From Monodelphis domestica (taxonomy: Eukaryota > Chordata > Mammalia > Didelphimorphia > Didelphidae): 64,000 bases of DNA. Below are positions 1 through 12,438 of this stretch, one piece after another (the first letter of the stretch is position 1; each line of letters begins with the position of its first letter). The notes beneath the pieces were generated by a model that was given only the letters and a program-made list of their open reading frames with translations, ran no database searches and was not told the DNA's origin. The stretch lies in contig NC_077232.1 of assembly GCF_027887165.1 (NCBI RefSeq), positions 16,441,255-16,505,254 on the forward strand, written 5' to 3'. Made by a program: the position numbers and the translations under genes.

Positions 1-736
1 CCTTCTCTGTTCAACTCTTAATAAATGTAGAAAAAAGAGTCAAGAGACCTGGTAAGAAATGAGTCACAGGAACTCAGCTGCCAGGATTTCTGTGATGTAA
101 GCTTCCACTGGAAAACCCTGGTTCAAATTCGTCCCATATTTGATGAGAATTGTACTCTGGGTAGTAGAGCATGGCCATCAGACAGGCCTACCACCATCAC
201 TCTTTGTAGGTGCCTCCACAAAGTGATACACAAAGCAGAGAAATTCCTTCTGTTATAGAATTCTGGCTCCCTCCCCAAGATGTTGTCTTCTCTCTGTGTC
301 TCCTCTTTGTCTCTGTTGGTCTCTGTTTCTCTCATAATCTCTCTGTCGCCATGTCTTTGTCTCTGTGTCTCTGCCTCAATCTGTCTCTGTCTGTTTGTCT
401 ATCTCGCTCTTAAACACACAAAAAAGGGCTCTAGATGCATTTCCCCTGTCAATGGGCTCCAATCAGCAAGAAATTCCATGAAGTCAGGAGACAAGGAGAT
501 CAAATGACAGAGAATGAGTCAGCTAACCTCTTCCAGAACAACCAAAATGTTGAGTTTTAATTGACCAAATCAGGAAGCTTTGAGGGGAGCAGCATGATGG
601 GGTGAGGAAACAGACCCAAATGCAGTTGAAATGGGCCCAGAACCATCCAAAGAAGCGTCCTTTCTCTCGTGTTCTGTTTGCCACCCAACCCTTACACATC
701 TGAGAGTTCTTCCATCTGCTTCTCTGTCCCTGGCAG
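1..736. other. TCN1 intron sequence, no exon seen
   Basis: Intron leading to the 737 acceptor. It includes a CT-rich stretch at about 285-410 that opens a frame by composition. I see no relative of the CBLIF exon 6 here, so the preceding TCN1 exon is further left. Confidence 0.6.
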
Positions 737-1513
737 ATCTCCTCCACATCTGGACTCCAAAACCTGGAGAACCCACTCGCCAGCCCACGAGGAACATCTT
801 CGTCACATACAGAGTGGTGGATCTCATCAATGACCACATCAACGACTCCACCTCTGTCTCGGTGCCCAAGGGTTCTGTCTTCCTGAAAGTGATGGAGGCA
901 GCGCAAGCGAAAAACTACACCCGGTTTTGGTATGAAATTCAGCTTCTGCTATGGATTTCCTACTTCAATGGACAATTCCAGAATAAGGAAACTAGCTGTT
1001 CTGAAACCCAAGAAGAAACAAGTCTAGGTTTATTGAAGACTTTCTAGATCTTAGCAATAAGTAGGAAAGCAATAGCAATATGGGTGACTAGGAATTTAAG
1101 TGCTTAAAAACACTTTGAATTTGGGGGGCAGTGAGGTGGCTCAGTGGATTGAGAGCCAAGCCTAGAGATAAGAGGTCATGGGTTCAAATGTGGCCTCAGC
1201 TGTATGACCCTGGGCAAGTCACTTAACCCCCATTGCCTAGCCCTTACCACTTGTGTCTTAGAACCAATGCACAGTCGTGATTCTAAGATGGAAAGGGAGG
1301 GTTTAAGGAAAAAACAGGAATTTGACTATGGGAAAATTAGGGGGGAAATGAATTCCCAAGGGCACACTTAAAAATTGCTCAAAACTTTTGCCTGGCCAAC
1401 AAGCAGAATGAAAAACCAATTTCGGTCAGTACTTGCTATTCCCTAGAACAGAGGTTCTTAAGATGGGCCACAAGAGAAGAGAAAATCAAAGCTCCTATCT
1501 GGAAGCTTGTTCT

Positions 1514-1552
<39 letters not shown>

Positions 1553-3030
1553 TTGTTCATTTGTGTATTCATTTGTTGATAATGTTTATGTGTAACATAT
1601 TTATAATGTCTATATCTTAATCTGTAATATATTTATATGAGAATATATTTATTATATGTTTGTATAATATGTTTATATATTTATTTCTGTTATAGTTATA
1701 TAGAATATATTTTATATATTTATATATATATAGAATATAGTTATATAGAAGATATTTTTTATTTATTTTCATAGATTCTATATATGAGCACAGAGTACAA
1801 AGAGATTTTTCTTGTGGTATAATTAAAATAATAATAACACTTAAAAGATGCTTCATGATCTACAAAGCACTTTACAAATATTCCCTCATTTGTCTTCCTA
1901 TCCCGTTTAATATGTCTTTTGCCTCAATTAGTGTGTAATCTTGTCTGATCTAATAAAAATGAAGCCTCTAACAGGAATAATCTTAAAAGATTGCTGCAAC
2001 ACTAGAATAGACAAAGCACATGAGCACCGTCTACACCAGGGCCATTCAAACAACCCAAGAAGTTGGTGAAACAACATAGGAATGAAAGGCAGAGTGGAGA
2101 TGGCAATCTTTTCTGTTTTCCTGCAATCTCCCAGGTTGCTAGACTCCTTATACACCAATAAATAATTGGGGGCAGCTGGGTGGCTCAGTGGATTGAGAGC
2201 CAAGTCCGGAGACGGGATGTCCTGGGTTCAAATGTGGCCCCAGACACTTCCCAGCTGTGTGACCCTGGGCAAGTCAATTAACCCCCATTGCCTACCTCTT
2301 ACTGCTCTTCTGCCTCAGAACCAATATATCATATTGATTCTAAAATGGAAGGTAAGGGTTAAAATAAAAAAATAAAAAACTTAAACGTATATAAATTTCA
2401 ATATTATTATATTAATATATAATTGATTATCTATAAATATATAATAATTAATATATAATATAAATATTAAATAAATAAAATTTAAAATTTAAAAACAGGA
2501 GAAAATTGTGGATTCCCTATTGTGCAGGTAGAGGCAGATTCTTACTCAAGTATGAGTTAGACAAAATGACCTGTCAGATATCAGCCAACCATGAGATTAT
2601 GTGATTCTTTACTCCAGGTTCACAACAGAGTCAAGTGACTGGGGGCCATATGTCACTTCTGTTCGTGGTATTGAGGCCAACAGTAACGACAGAACTTACT
2701 GGCAGCTCCTGTGTAATGATCAGCCACTGAGTCAAGGTAAGCAAAAATGTGGCAGATATGATGGAATAGCAGGAAATTCTCAGAGCATCCATTCTATAAT
2801 GTGCAGAGCTCTGTTTCTGCAGATGATTTTTTAAAATAGAAATGTCCCGTAGAAGTAAGGGCCCATGAGGGTAAAAATTGGGTGGGTAATATCTATGGGA
2901 TTGCTCTGTGACTTGGAGACCCCAGTTTTAGATCATCTGACTCAGTTTCCTCTCATTTTCCTCTACAGGTGCTGGGAGCTTTGTCGTTTCTGCAGATGAT
3001 CGTCTAGAGGTGAAGCTGAGTAAATACTGA
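737..3030 (+). CDS. TCN1: Transcobalamin-1 (haptocorrin), last three coding exons, 5' part outside window
   Basis: Haptocorrin is a secreted glycoprotein that binds cobalamin (vitamin B12) in saliva, gastric juice and plasma. Coding exons: 737-929 (193 bp), 2618-2736 (119 bp), 2969-3030 (62 bp, stop TGA 3028-3030), all flanked by AG/GT with phases that join cleanly. The peptide is the C-terminal domain: it reads VPKGSVFLKVMEAAQ, then SSDWGPYVTSVRG, NDRTYWQLL, PLSQGAGSFVV and ends LEVKLSKY. Human TCN1 ends LEVRWSKY with the same VPEGSVFLDVM, SWGPY and NDRTYW blocks, which favours TCN1 over CBLIF (which ends ITANFTQY) or TCN2. NDS and NYT sequons are visible. The preceding exons (signal peptide and alpha-alpha barrel) must lie left of position 1; nothing coding is seen in 1-736. 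The gene sits 12 kb upstream of its paralogue CBLIF in the same orientation, as in human. Confidence 0.93.
1123..1307 (+). mobile_element. Mar1-type SINE
   Basis: tRNA-like head (GGTGGCTCAGTGGATTGAGAG, here with small changes), GGTTCAAAT box-B-like motif, then the CCCTGGGCAAGTCACTTAACC body and CTAAGATGGAAAGG end. In a TCN1 intron. Confidence 0.85.
1510..1790. repeat. GT microsatellite and AT-rich low-complexity tract
   Basis: A (GT)n run lies at about 1518-1551, followed by some 230 bp of TATA-rich sequence in a TCN1 intron. Similar AT-rich sequence is at 2390-2500. Confidence 0.85.
2167..2362 (+). mobile_element. Mar1-type SINE, full length
   Basis: Complete head-to-tail match to the window's SINE consensus with an A-rich AT tail. 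In the TCN1 intron before the 2618 exon. Confidence 0.9.
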
Positions 3031-3198
3031 GACAAGAGACATGAGAGGAGGTGCCCAACCATGATATCCAACATTTCCATCTATGTGTTCTCCTGCCCCA
3101 AGATTCCATTGGGAAACAAGGGACCCCTTGCCTTTCTCTTTGCTCATCTCAGCATCTGTGGGAAGTCAAGCAGCTTTATCCTCTCTCCCTGCTTATAC

Positions 3199-3204
3199 AA
3201 TAAA
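3199..3204 (+). other. TCN1: TCN1 poly(A) signal AATAAA
   Basis: A canonical AATAAA lies 169 bp after the TCN1 stop codon. No earlier canonical signal is seen in the 3' UTR (3031-3198). Cleavage is expected near 3220. Confidence 0.75.
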
Positions 3205-3950
3205 AATTCAATGGAAAAATAGTATTATTAACCATTTCCACTAATAAGATACCTTTGGAGATCCAAGAAAGCAACTTTTGTCCACCCACCATTAAGAGAA
3301 TTTAGGCAATAAAAACCTGGCATGGGTATAAGTATTTAAAAGTGCATCGTGCTTCCTCTGCTTTCCTAATTGTTCCTAATAACAACCCTGGGAAATTTAT
3401 ACAATGAATCTTTATGAATATCATTTAGAAGATGAAGAAAATGAAGCTTAAAGAAGCAAAGTAAGTCAAGATCCTGGGACTTCTTGGCAGAAGAAAACTT
3501 TGTGATAATCTAGCCCATTCTCCTCATTTTATACATCAGAGAACAGAGATTCAGTTGATGGGGTTCTTGCTCTACATCATGAGACCAAAAGGGAAATCAG
3601 ATATATTAAAAATACAAGTACCTCTTTTTAATTCACAAATCCCAAATAAGAATCTTTGTTCTAGACTAATGGTTGGAATCAGTGGCTACCAAACTCTCCA
3701 TTAAACAATTAGATCAAGTGTTTATTTGATAAAATGATTTTTAGGCTCTTTTGACCTCTTCATTTTGCTGATTGCTTTGCATCAGTTAAATATTTGTGAG
3801 AAATGGTAGTGATTTTTGTCTTATTTCTGTTCCTTTATCCAGTACCCATTTTTGGAGGCAGCAATAAAATACAGAAGCTAGTTTTATTGCATACTATATC
3901 TTCTGGTTTTTATTCTTTTTTTTTCTAATTGTGTTAAATTTTTATTTTTT

Positions 3951-4084
3951 TAAACCCTTATCTTCCATCTTAGAATCAATATTGGATATTGGTTCTAAGG
4001 CAGAAGAGTGGTAAGGGCTAGGCAATGGGGGTTAAGTGACTTGCCCAGGGTCACCCAGCTGGGAAATATAGCCATCTAGCTGTC
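3951..4084 (-). mobile_element. Mar1-type SINE, partial
   Basis: Minus-strand copy beginning with the reversed tail (AAACCCTTATCTTCCATC) and lacking the head region between the box-B motif and the last bases. Confidence 0.8.
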
Positions 4085-4116
4085 CTCATAATCCTTTATT
4101 TTTAATTTATTTTTAA

Positions 4117-4301
4117 AAAACCCTCACCTTCCATCATAGAGTCTTGACTCCAAGGCAGAAGAGTGGTAAGGGCTAGGCAATGGGGGTTAAGTGACTTGCC
4201 CAGGGTCACAAAGCTAGGAAGTGTCAGAGGCCAGATTTGAACCTTGAAACTCCCATCTCTGGACCTGATTCTCAATCCACTGAGCCACTTAGCTGCCCCC
4301 T
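4117..4301 (-). mobile_element. Mar1-type SINE, full length
   Basis: Minus-strand copy ending in CCACTGAGCCACTTAGCTGC, immediately next to another minus-strand copy. Confidence 0.88.
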
Positions 4302-4941
4302 AAATTTTATTTCTTACTTAACAAGGAATTAAGAACTTAATAAGGATTCTATATGGATAACTAATTTAGAAATGGCACCCATATCTATAAACAGTTGTTG
4401 GCCATCTATTATTATTGACATTTTTAATTTTCTTTTTTTGTGATGCTGTTTGGTATCTTTCAACTCTTCTCTCAAAAACAATATTCATCCGTCACAGGCT
4501 TAGAACTTATGTGTATCATTTAAAAGTCTTTGCTCATTTTCATTTTTGACTGACCCTCATTTACCAGCCTCCTTTTGGAATGTGCCCTTTTTCTTGGAAG
4601 TCATCAATTCTCAACATGTAAATTCATTTCAATTGAAGGGTCTTGAAGAATTCTTCATAGAATTTCTCCCTCCTCATCTTATTTAGCAGATACTGATGTG
4701 TAAGCTACAAGTACCTTCGTTGTATAGACATTTGAGAGATAAAACTGGGTCCTTTATTTCTTATATACTCATGTCATTGGCACTTGGAAATCACCAGGAC
4801 CAAATAAACCATGTCTACTATGAACACTGCCAGACAGAGCAAAATAGCCAAATAGCCACTTTCTAAAAGTTTCTCCAAAGTTTGCCAAACTCAAAACATC
4901 AAAAGAAAACAATTATGAGCCCAATATAAAGTAGTTATATA

Positions 4942-5151
4942 AGGGGCAGCTGGGTGGCTCAGTGGATGGAGAGCCAGGCCTAGAGATGGGAGGTCCTAGG
5001 TTCCAATCTGGCCTCAGACACTTCCTAGCTGTGTGACCCTGGGCAAGTCACTTCATCCCCATTGCTTAGCCCTTACCACTCTTCTGCCTTGAAACCAATA
5101 TACAGTATTGATTCCAAGATGGAAGGTAAGGATTCTAAAAAATAAATAAAT
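4942..5151 (+). mobile_element. Mar1-type SINE with 14-bp target duplication
   Basis: Full copy flanked by AAAGTAGTTATATA at 4928-4941 and 5152-5165. The perfect duplication indicates a recent insertion by LINE-type reverse transcription. Confidence 0.92.
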
Positions 5152-5518
5152 AAAGTAGTTATATACCAAAAGATAAAAGACAGAATTCTCACACAATGTA
5201 AAATTTCTAGCAACTAACACTAGAGAATTTGAACACTTGGACCTATTGTTGCCCCCACACTACCCCCAACCAATTCCATGTGTTGGCCACAGTGAGTATA
5301 GGCAAGGCACTATACTTATAACGCCATGTACCAGTGTAGAGATCCCTCCAAAAAGCAGTTCTACCTGAACTACCCAACCCCCACTGCAAGAAGGAACAGA
5401 CAATGATTTTTCCTTATCACATAAAAGGAAGCAAGAAAAGTAGATAAGCATAAATCTCAGGTAAAGAAGGTATGTGGCATATAACACTCAAAGTCACCAA
5501 TTAGAAGTTGAACATAGA

Positions 5519-5762
5519 CAACTGGGTTGTAGGGTAGATAGAGCTCTTAAGTCAGTAAGAACTGAGATCAAATCTGGCCTTCTATATTTACTAGCTGTAT
5601 GACCCTGGACAAGTCACTTAACATCTCTTTGCCTCAGTTTCCTTATCTTTAAAATGGGTTTTAATAATACAACCTATCTCCCAGGGATGTTATAAACCTT
5701 AAATGATATTTGTAAAGCACTTTGCAAGGTTCAAAGAGCAATAGAAATGCTACCTATTTATT
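5519..5762 (+). mobile_element. MIR/CORE-like SINE
   Basis: Contains GTATGACCCTGGACAAGTCA, GCCTCAGTTTCCTTATCT and GTAAAGCACTTTGCAAG, the order expected for mammalian MIR-like elements of marsupials. Confidence 0.7.
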
Positions 5763-5854
5763 ATTAATATAGCCTTGGAAAGATGAGAATGTGTCAGGAC
5801 TTAGGTGAGCTCAGATTCCCCATAAAGACTCCAGCAAGGTTCTAAAAATATAGG

Positions 5855-8800
5855 AGCTGGAAGTACGTGGCACCTACACAAAAACTGACTATGTATTAGG
5901 GCATAAAAACTTCACAACCAAATGTAGAAAATCAGAAAAAATAAATGCATCCTTCTCACATCATAATTCAATGAAAGGCTCCATGTAAAGACAAATCAAA
6001 AAGTAACCAGACACTAAATAATCTAATTCTTAAAAGGGAGTGGGTTAAAAAAACAAATTATAGAAATAATCAATAATCAATTTCATTAGAGAGAATGATA
6101 ATGGGAGACAACATATCAAAATTTATGGTATACAGCCAAAGCAGTAGTGAGAGGAAAATTTAGATCTCTAAATGCTTATCTCAATAACTTAGAAAGAAAG
6201 AAGATCAATGAATTGGGCACCCAACCTTAAAAAAAAAACTTGAAAAAGAACAAATTAGAAATCACCAAGTAAACATTAAACTGGAAGCCCCAAAAATCAA
6301 AGGAGAAATCAATAAAATTGAAAGTAAGAGAACCATCAAACTAATAAATAGAACTAGGAGTTGGTATTATGGGGGGGGGGGGGGAATAAAACAGATAGAG
6401 CATTGATTAATTTTATTTTTAAAAAGGAAAGAAGAAAATCACATATCCAGCATCAAAAATGAAAAGAGTGATTTCACCACCAATGAAGAGAAAATTAAAG
6501 CAATCATTAGGAGCTATTTTGCCCAATTTATGCCAATAAATCTGACAATCTAAGTTAAATGGAGAAATATTTTCAAAAATAATATAAATATATATAAATA
6601 TATAAAATAATATAAATTGTCCAGGTTGTCAAAGGAGAAAATAAAATACTTAAATGATCATATCTCAGGAAAAAAATTTAATAACCCATCAATGAACACC
6701 CTAAGAAAAAATCCTCAGGGCCAGAAGGATTCACAAATTAATTCTATCAAACATTTAAAGAACAATTAATCACAAAACTATATAAACTAATTGGGAAAAC
6801 AGGCAAAGAAGGAGTCCTACTAAATTCTTTTTATGACCCAAATATGATACCATTACATAAGCCAGGAAGAGCAAAAATGGAGAAAGAAAATTATAGGCCA
6901 ATTTCATTTTAAATAAAATACCACCAAGTAAACTACAGCAATATATCCCAAGGACCATTCACTATGACCATATAGGAACTATACCAGGAATGGAGGGTCA
7001 TCTTGACATTAGGAAAACTGTCAGCATAATTACCCTATCAATAACCAAACTAACAGAAATCACATGGTTATCTCAATAGATGCAGAAAAAGCCTTAGATA
7101 AAATTCCTATAAAAACACTAGAAAACATAAGAATAAATGGGTCATTCCTTAAAATGATAAGCGTATCTACCTAAAACCATCAGCAAGTATCATCTGTAAA
7201 GGGGATAAGATCAGGGATGAAGAAAGGATGCCAATTATCACCACTATTACTAATATTGTACTACAGATGCTAGCTTTAGCAATTAGAGAAGAAAAAGAAA
7301 TTGAAGGAATTAAAGTAGTCAATAAGGAAACTAAACTATCACTCTGTGAATGATATGATGGTCTACTTAGAGAATCCTAAAAAATCAACTTAAAAACTAG
7401 TGAAATAATTAATAACTTTAGTAAAGTTGCAGGATACAAAATAAATAAATCATCAGCATTCCTCTATATTAACAACAAAATTCAGCAACAAGAGATAGAG
7501 AAGGAAATTCCATTTAAAATAATTTTAGACAATATAAAATATCTGGAAATCTACTTGCCAAGACGAACCCAGAAATTCTATGAACACAATTACACAACAC
7601 TTTTCAGGCAAATGAAGTCAGCTATAAATAACTGGAAAACTATTAACTGCTCATGGATAGGCTGAGATAATATTTTTTAAAATTAAATTCTACCTAACAA
7701 TTTACATATTCAGTGCTATAACAACCAAATTGCCAAAAAAATATATTTTATACAATTAGAAAAAATAATAATATCCATCTGGAAGAATAAAAGGTCAAGG
7801 TAATTAATGTGATTAATGTGAAAAAAATGTGAAGGAAGGGGTCTAGTAGTACCAGATCTCAAACTATACTATGAAGCAACAAACATCAAAACAGAATGGT
7901 ACTGGTTAAGAAATAGAATGGTGGACTAATGGAATAGATTAGATATACAAAATACAGGTGTAAATTACCTTAGCAATAGTGTTTGATAAACCTAAAGACC
8001 CCAACTTTTAGGATGAGAACTCACTATTTGACAAAAACTTTTTGGAAAACAATATGGCTGAAACTAGGTATAGACTAATATCTCAGATGCTATACCAAGA
8101 TAAGGTCAAAATGGGTATATGATTTAAACATAAAGAGTCCATAAGTGAATTAGGGGAATACAGAATAATCTACATGGCAGATCTATGAAGAAGGGAAGAA
8201 CTTGTGATCAAACAAGAAATAGAGAGTATTACAAGATATAAAATGAATTCTTTTGATTATATTAAATTAAAAAGATTTTGTACAAACAAAACCAATGTAA
8301 CCAAGATCATAAGGGAAACAACAAACTGGGGGAAAATGTTATAACAAATTTCTCTGATAAAGGTCTAATTTTTAAAATTTACAGAAAACTAAGTCAAATT
8401 TATAAGAAAATGTCATTTCCCAATTGACAAATGGTCAAAGGATATGAATAAGCAATTATCAGATGAAGAAATCAAAGCTATTAACAATCATATGGAAAAA
8501 ATGTTCTAAAATCACTCTTGATTAGAGACATGCAAATTATAACAAGTGTGAGCAACCTCACACTTAACAGATTGACCTATATGACAGTAAAGGAAAGTGA
8601 CAAATGTTGGAGGGGATGTGGCACAATTGGGACACTAATACATTGTTTGTGGAGTGGTGAACTGCTCTAAAAATTGTGGAGGACAATTTGGAATTATGTC
8701 CAAAGGGCTATAAAACTGTGCACACCCATTGATCCTGTAATACCACAACTGAGTCGACATAGCAAAGAGATAATTTTTTTTTTAAAGGGGGATAGGACCT

Positions 8801-9405
8801 ACTTGTACAAAAGTACTTATAGCAGCTCTTTTTGAATTGGCAAAGAATTAGAAATTGACCCCCAATTGGGGAACAAATTATGGTATATGTTGGTGATGGA
8901 ATACTCTTGTGCTATAAAAAGCAATGAGCAGGATGATTTGAAAAAGAGCTGAGAAGACCTCCATGAACTATGCAGAGTGAAATAAGCAGAATCAGGAGAA
9001 TGCTGTACACAGTAGCAGCAATATTGGAGGACAATCAACTGTGAAACACTTCACTACTTTCAGCAATACAATGATCCGGGACAATTATGACAAAAGAATG
9101 CTATCCACCTTCAGAGAAAGAAATGTTTGAGTTGGGATGCAGATCAAAGAATACTCTTTTTGACATTAGTTTATTTATGTTTTTATTTTGAGACTTTGGT
9201 TTTATATTATGCTCTTTTATAACACTGACCAATATTTTTTGCATGAGAAAACATGTATAATGTAGATTAAATTATTTATCATCTCTAGGAGTGGTAAAGG
9301 TAAACAGTAAGGAAGGAAATTTGGATCTTATACTTTGGGGAAAGGGGTGTTAAAAATTGTTATTACATGTAATCAGGAAAATAAAATATCTTTCTAAAAA
9401 AAGAA
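5855..9405 (+). mobile_element. 5'-truncated L1 retrotransposon, ORF2 region to 3' end
   Basis: Decayed ORF2 sequence: the endonuclease-to-RT region (GGGCATAAAAACTTCACA), the RT region encoding an AFDKI/ALDKI-like block near 7080-7110 (GATGCAGAAAAAGCCTTAGA), a later tryptophan-rich 3' domain (GACAAATGGTCAAAGGATAT) and the 3' UTR ending GGAAAATAAAATATCTTTCT. Many stops interrupt it, so it is inactive. A poly-G run sits at 6371-6384. Fills much of the TCN1-CBLIF intergenic space. Confidence 0.88.
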
Positions 9406-9561
9406 TAATTTTTTTAGAAGGGGGAGTCCTACCAAATTCCTCAAATGGCACAAATTTTGTGTTGACACCTAAACCAAGAAGAGCAAAAACAGAGAAAAAA
9501 AAGATGTAAACCATTTTCCCTAATAATATTCATGCAAAATGTTTTAAATAAATACCACATA

Positions 9562-9956
9562 GGGGCAGCTGGGTAGCTCAGTGTATTGAGAGCCAGGGTT
9601 CAAATCTGGCCTCAGACACTTCCCAGCTGTGTGACCCTGGGCAAGTCACTTGACCCCCATTGCCTAGCCCTTAGCACTCTTCTGCCTTGGAGCCAATACA
9701 CAGTATTGACTCCAAGACGGAAGGTAAGGGTTTAATAAATAAACAAATAAACAAATGAATAAAAGAATTAATGAATAAATAAATAAGCAAATAAATAAAT
9801 GAATGAATGAATGGATGAATGAATAAATAAATAAATAAATGCATGAATGAATAAATAAATGAGTGAATAAATAAATAAATAGATGGATAAATAAATAAAT
9901 GAATGGATGAATGAATAGATAGATAGATAAATGAATGAATAAATAAATAACTGAAC

Positions 9957-10022
<66 letters not shown>

Positions 10023-10060
10023 ATGAATTAATGAATGAATGAATAAATGATGGAATAAAT
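9562..10060 (+). mobile_element. Mar1-type SINE with a 330-bp tetranucleotide tail
   Basis: SINE body to about 9732, then a tail of AAAT/GAAT units and a pure GATA run (about 9955-10020). Approximate target duplication AAATACCACA / AAATGCCACA flanks the whole unit, so the microsatellite belongs to the SINE tail. The long frame rich in Ile-Tyr-Leu on the opposite strand is a product of this repeat. Confidence 0.88.
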
Positions 10061-10342
10061 AAATGCCACAAGGAAATTAACAGTATATCACAAAAATAAT
10101 AACTATGACCAGGTGGGATTTATACCAGGAATGCCGGGCTGGTTCAATATTTTGAAAACTATCAGCATCGTTGATCAGTATCAATAACAAAAAACAACAA
10201 AAATCATTCCATTATATCAATAGATAGAAAAGACTTTTGACAAAATACAATACCCATTCCTATTAAAAATGTTAAAAAGTATAGGAATAAATGAAACTTG
10301 TCTTAAAATGGTAAATAGTTTCTATCTAAAACCAAGTGTAAG

Positions 10343-10712
10343 AGGGCAGCTGGGTGGCTCAGTCGGTTGAGAACCAGGCCCAGAGACAGGAGGTCATGGG
10401 TAAAATCTGGCCTCAAACACTTCCTAGCTGGATGACCCTGGGCAAGTCACTTAACCCCCATTGCCTAGCCCTTAATACTCCTCTGCCTTAGAACCAATAC
10501 ACAGTATTGATTCTAAGAGGGAAGGGAAGGGGCTCATAATAAATAAATAAGCAAACAAATAAATAAATAAATGGATGGATGAATGAATGAATAAACAAAC
10601 AAATAAATAAATAGATAGATAGATAAATGAATGAATGAATGAATGAATAAATAAATGAATGAATGAATAAATAAATGAATGAATGAATAAATGAATAGAT
10701 AAATAGATAAAT
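10343..10712 (+). mobile_element. Mar1-type SINE with an expanded GAAT/AAAT tail and 15-bp target duplication
   Basis: SINE body to about 10528 and a tetranucleotide tail to about 10712. AAAACCAAGTGTAAG occurs on both sides (about 10328-10342 and 10713-10727), inside the L1. Confidence 0.9.
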
Positions 10713-10954
10713 AAAACCAAGTGTAAGCATTATGTGTAATAGGGATAAACTAGAAGTCTTTTCAACAATGTCAGGGGCAAAGTAAGGATGTCCATTATCA
10801 CCACAGTTATTCGATATTCTACAAGAAATGCTGGCTATAGCAATAAGACAAGGAATAGAAACGGAAGGAATAATCATAAGCAACAAGGAAACCAAATGAT
10901 CACTCTTTGCAGATGATATGACACTATACTTGGAGAAATAGCAATACTAACAAT

Positions 10955-11160
10955 ATTGATAACTAACAATTATATAGTATTTCAAGGTTTGCAAAGCACT
11001 TTGTGTATTGTCTCACTTGATGCTCACAATGATCTTGTAATATAGATGCAATTACTATGTCCCCATTTTACAGATGAGGAAACTGAGGCTGGGGGAAGTC
11101 AAGGGACTATGAATGCGTGACTAAGCCAGAAGTTGATCTTAGAATAGACTTTATATTGAC
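10955..11160 (-). mobile_element. MIR-like SINE, reverse orientation
   Basis: Contains CAAGGTTTGCAAAGCACTTT and CCATTTTACAGATGAGGAAA in the order of a reversed MIR-like marsupial element. Confidence 0.7.
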
Positions 11161-11965
11161 TTACTTTATTACTAGCTCATATTGACCTTGCTTTTGTCTC
11201 AGATCACTCAGTAAGTGAATTTCAAATGCTTCTTGGAAATGTCTTTTGAACTTCATTATCGCTTGTATACATTCTGATGAATGGAAGCTATTAGAAGGGT
11301 TTTTGTTTGGTCGCTTTTTTTTCAAGAGATCAAATGACAAATTGGTTTTCTGGGAAGCCTAGTTGGGCAACCTGTCCCTGTTGCTTATCGCTGCCGTTTT
11401 TCTGTTGTAGTTTACCCAGGTGTTGTTTAAATGTTTCTGTCTCAATGTTGAAAGACCTTGCAAACACCTAGAATTCATTGGTCACAATTGACCAGCATCA
11501 GGAATGGCTCACAGGAAAATTGTGAAGCAGATGGTTTGTCTTTGGTCCCTCCAATCCCCCTCATGGCTGCTAAGGGACACACACAGCCACAGCAGCAGGC
11601 TCAGGTCCTCAAGTTCAGGAGGACACCGCCTGAGAGAGGAGGAAAGAAGATCCCATTCTTCTCTGCCTTTCCCCTGAAGTACTCCGACTGCTGTAGCTCC
11701 CAGATGCATCCAAAAAGCTCATGACCCCAGAAAATGGCCTTCTTGAAGTCCATGAGATCAAGAGTGATTAATAGCCAAGTTTATTCCCAGTATAGTAAAT
11801 GCTATGTATGCCTCATTAGAATCGCCTTACTTGACTTAGACATCATGGCTTTGTGACTACAAGCAAGTCACTTGTCTTCTCTGAAATTCAGGTTCTCCCT
11901 CTATAAAGTGGGGACAATAACTCTTAAAGCAATCCCAAGAGATTGTTGTGAAACTTAAAAATGAG
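11161..11965. other. Intergenic sequence without recognised gene
   Basis: Mostly single-copy-looking sequence between TCN1 and CBLIF. A small open frame at 11458-11724 has no recognisable domain and no splice context; I do not call it. Confidence 0.5.
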
Positions 11966-11967
11966 GT

Positions 11968-12100
11968 AGTGTGGCCTCAGACACTTCCCAGCTAGGTGAC
12001 CCTGGGCAAGTCACTTAACCCCCATTGCCTAGCCCTTACCACTCTTCTGCCTTGGAACCGATACACTGAATTGACTCCAAGAAGGAAGATAAGGGTTTAG
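11968..12100 (+). mobile_element. Mar1-type SINE, 5'-truncated
   Basis: Starts at the GGCCTCAGACACTTCCCAGC part of the consensus and runs to the AAGGGTTTAG tail. Confidence 0.85.
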
Positions 12101-12211
12101 GGAAAAAAAGAATGAGGCAGCTCAAGGAGCTCAAGTGCTCCAGGCAGGTCAAGCCACTACTGCCACCTTGATGGCCATCTTCTCTCAGATCTTGTTGGAA
12201 ATAGACTAAGA

Positions 12212-12438
12212 CAGTGATGACAGACCTTTTAGAGATGGAGTTCCTAAACTGCAACCCTCATGCTGCATATGAGCCCCCTGCCTTACCCCAGACAGGGGAG
12301 GGAGGAAGTGCTCCCATTGGGCTGCTAGAAAGAGGGATGGGTGATGGGAGAAATGTCCTCAGGCCCACATGGAGAGGGGGAAGAGAGCAGCCCCCTCCGG
12401 CACACTCAAGCACGTATGCCATAGGTTCACCAACATGG
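12212..12438 (+). mobile_element. Non-autonomous hAT-type DNA transposon with perfect 8-bp target duplications
   Basis: GACTAAGA flanks the element at 12204-12211 and 12439-12446. The left end CAGTGATGACAGACC and the reversed right end (…TTGGTGAACC) are imperfect terminal inverted repeats. The 8-bp duplication and CAGTG terminus are hallmarks of hAT elements. It has no transposase. Related copies are at 19169-19528 and 53194-53390. Confidence 0.85.

Larger units (their letters stand above)
9406..10930 (+). mobile_element. Second L1 ORF2 fragment split by two SINEs
   Basis: L1 sequence at about 9413-9560 resumes at about 10067-10342 and again at 10727-10935, interrupted by two SINEs with long microsatellite tails. 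The reading order matches the equivalent part of the L1 at 6800-7370. Inactive. Confidence 0.82.

Noticed and set aside
631-1047. A 138-codon frame starting MGPEPSKEAS as a TCN1 start
   Set aside because: Only 737-929 is exon; the upstream part is intron without homology and the downstream part reads past the donor.
2167-2362. tRNA gene suggested by A- and B-box-like motifs
   Set aside because: The motifs belong to the head of an abundant SINE; the cloverleaf is not maintained. The same applies to all other copies.
7080-7400. Possible functional L1 reverse transcriptase
   Set aside because: Many stops and frame breaks across 5.9-9.4 kb; a dead, 5'-truncated copy.
9664-10071. Ile/Tyr/Leu-rich membrane protein on the minus strand
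   Set aside because: Translation of AAAT/GATA tetranucleotide repeats in a SINE tail; likewise 10472-10895.
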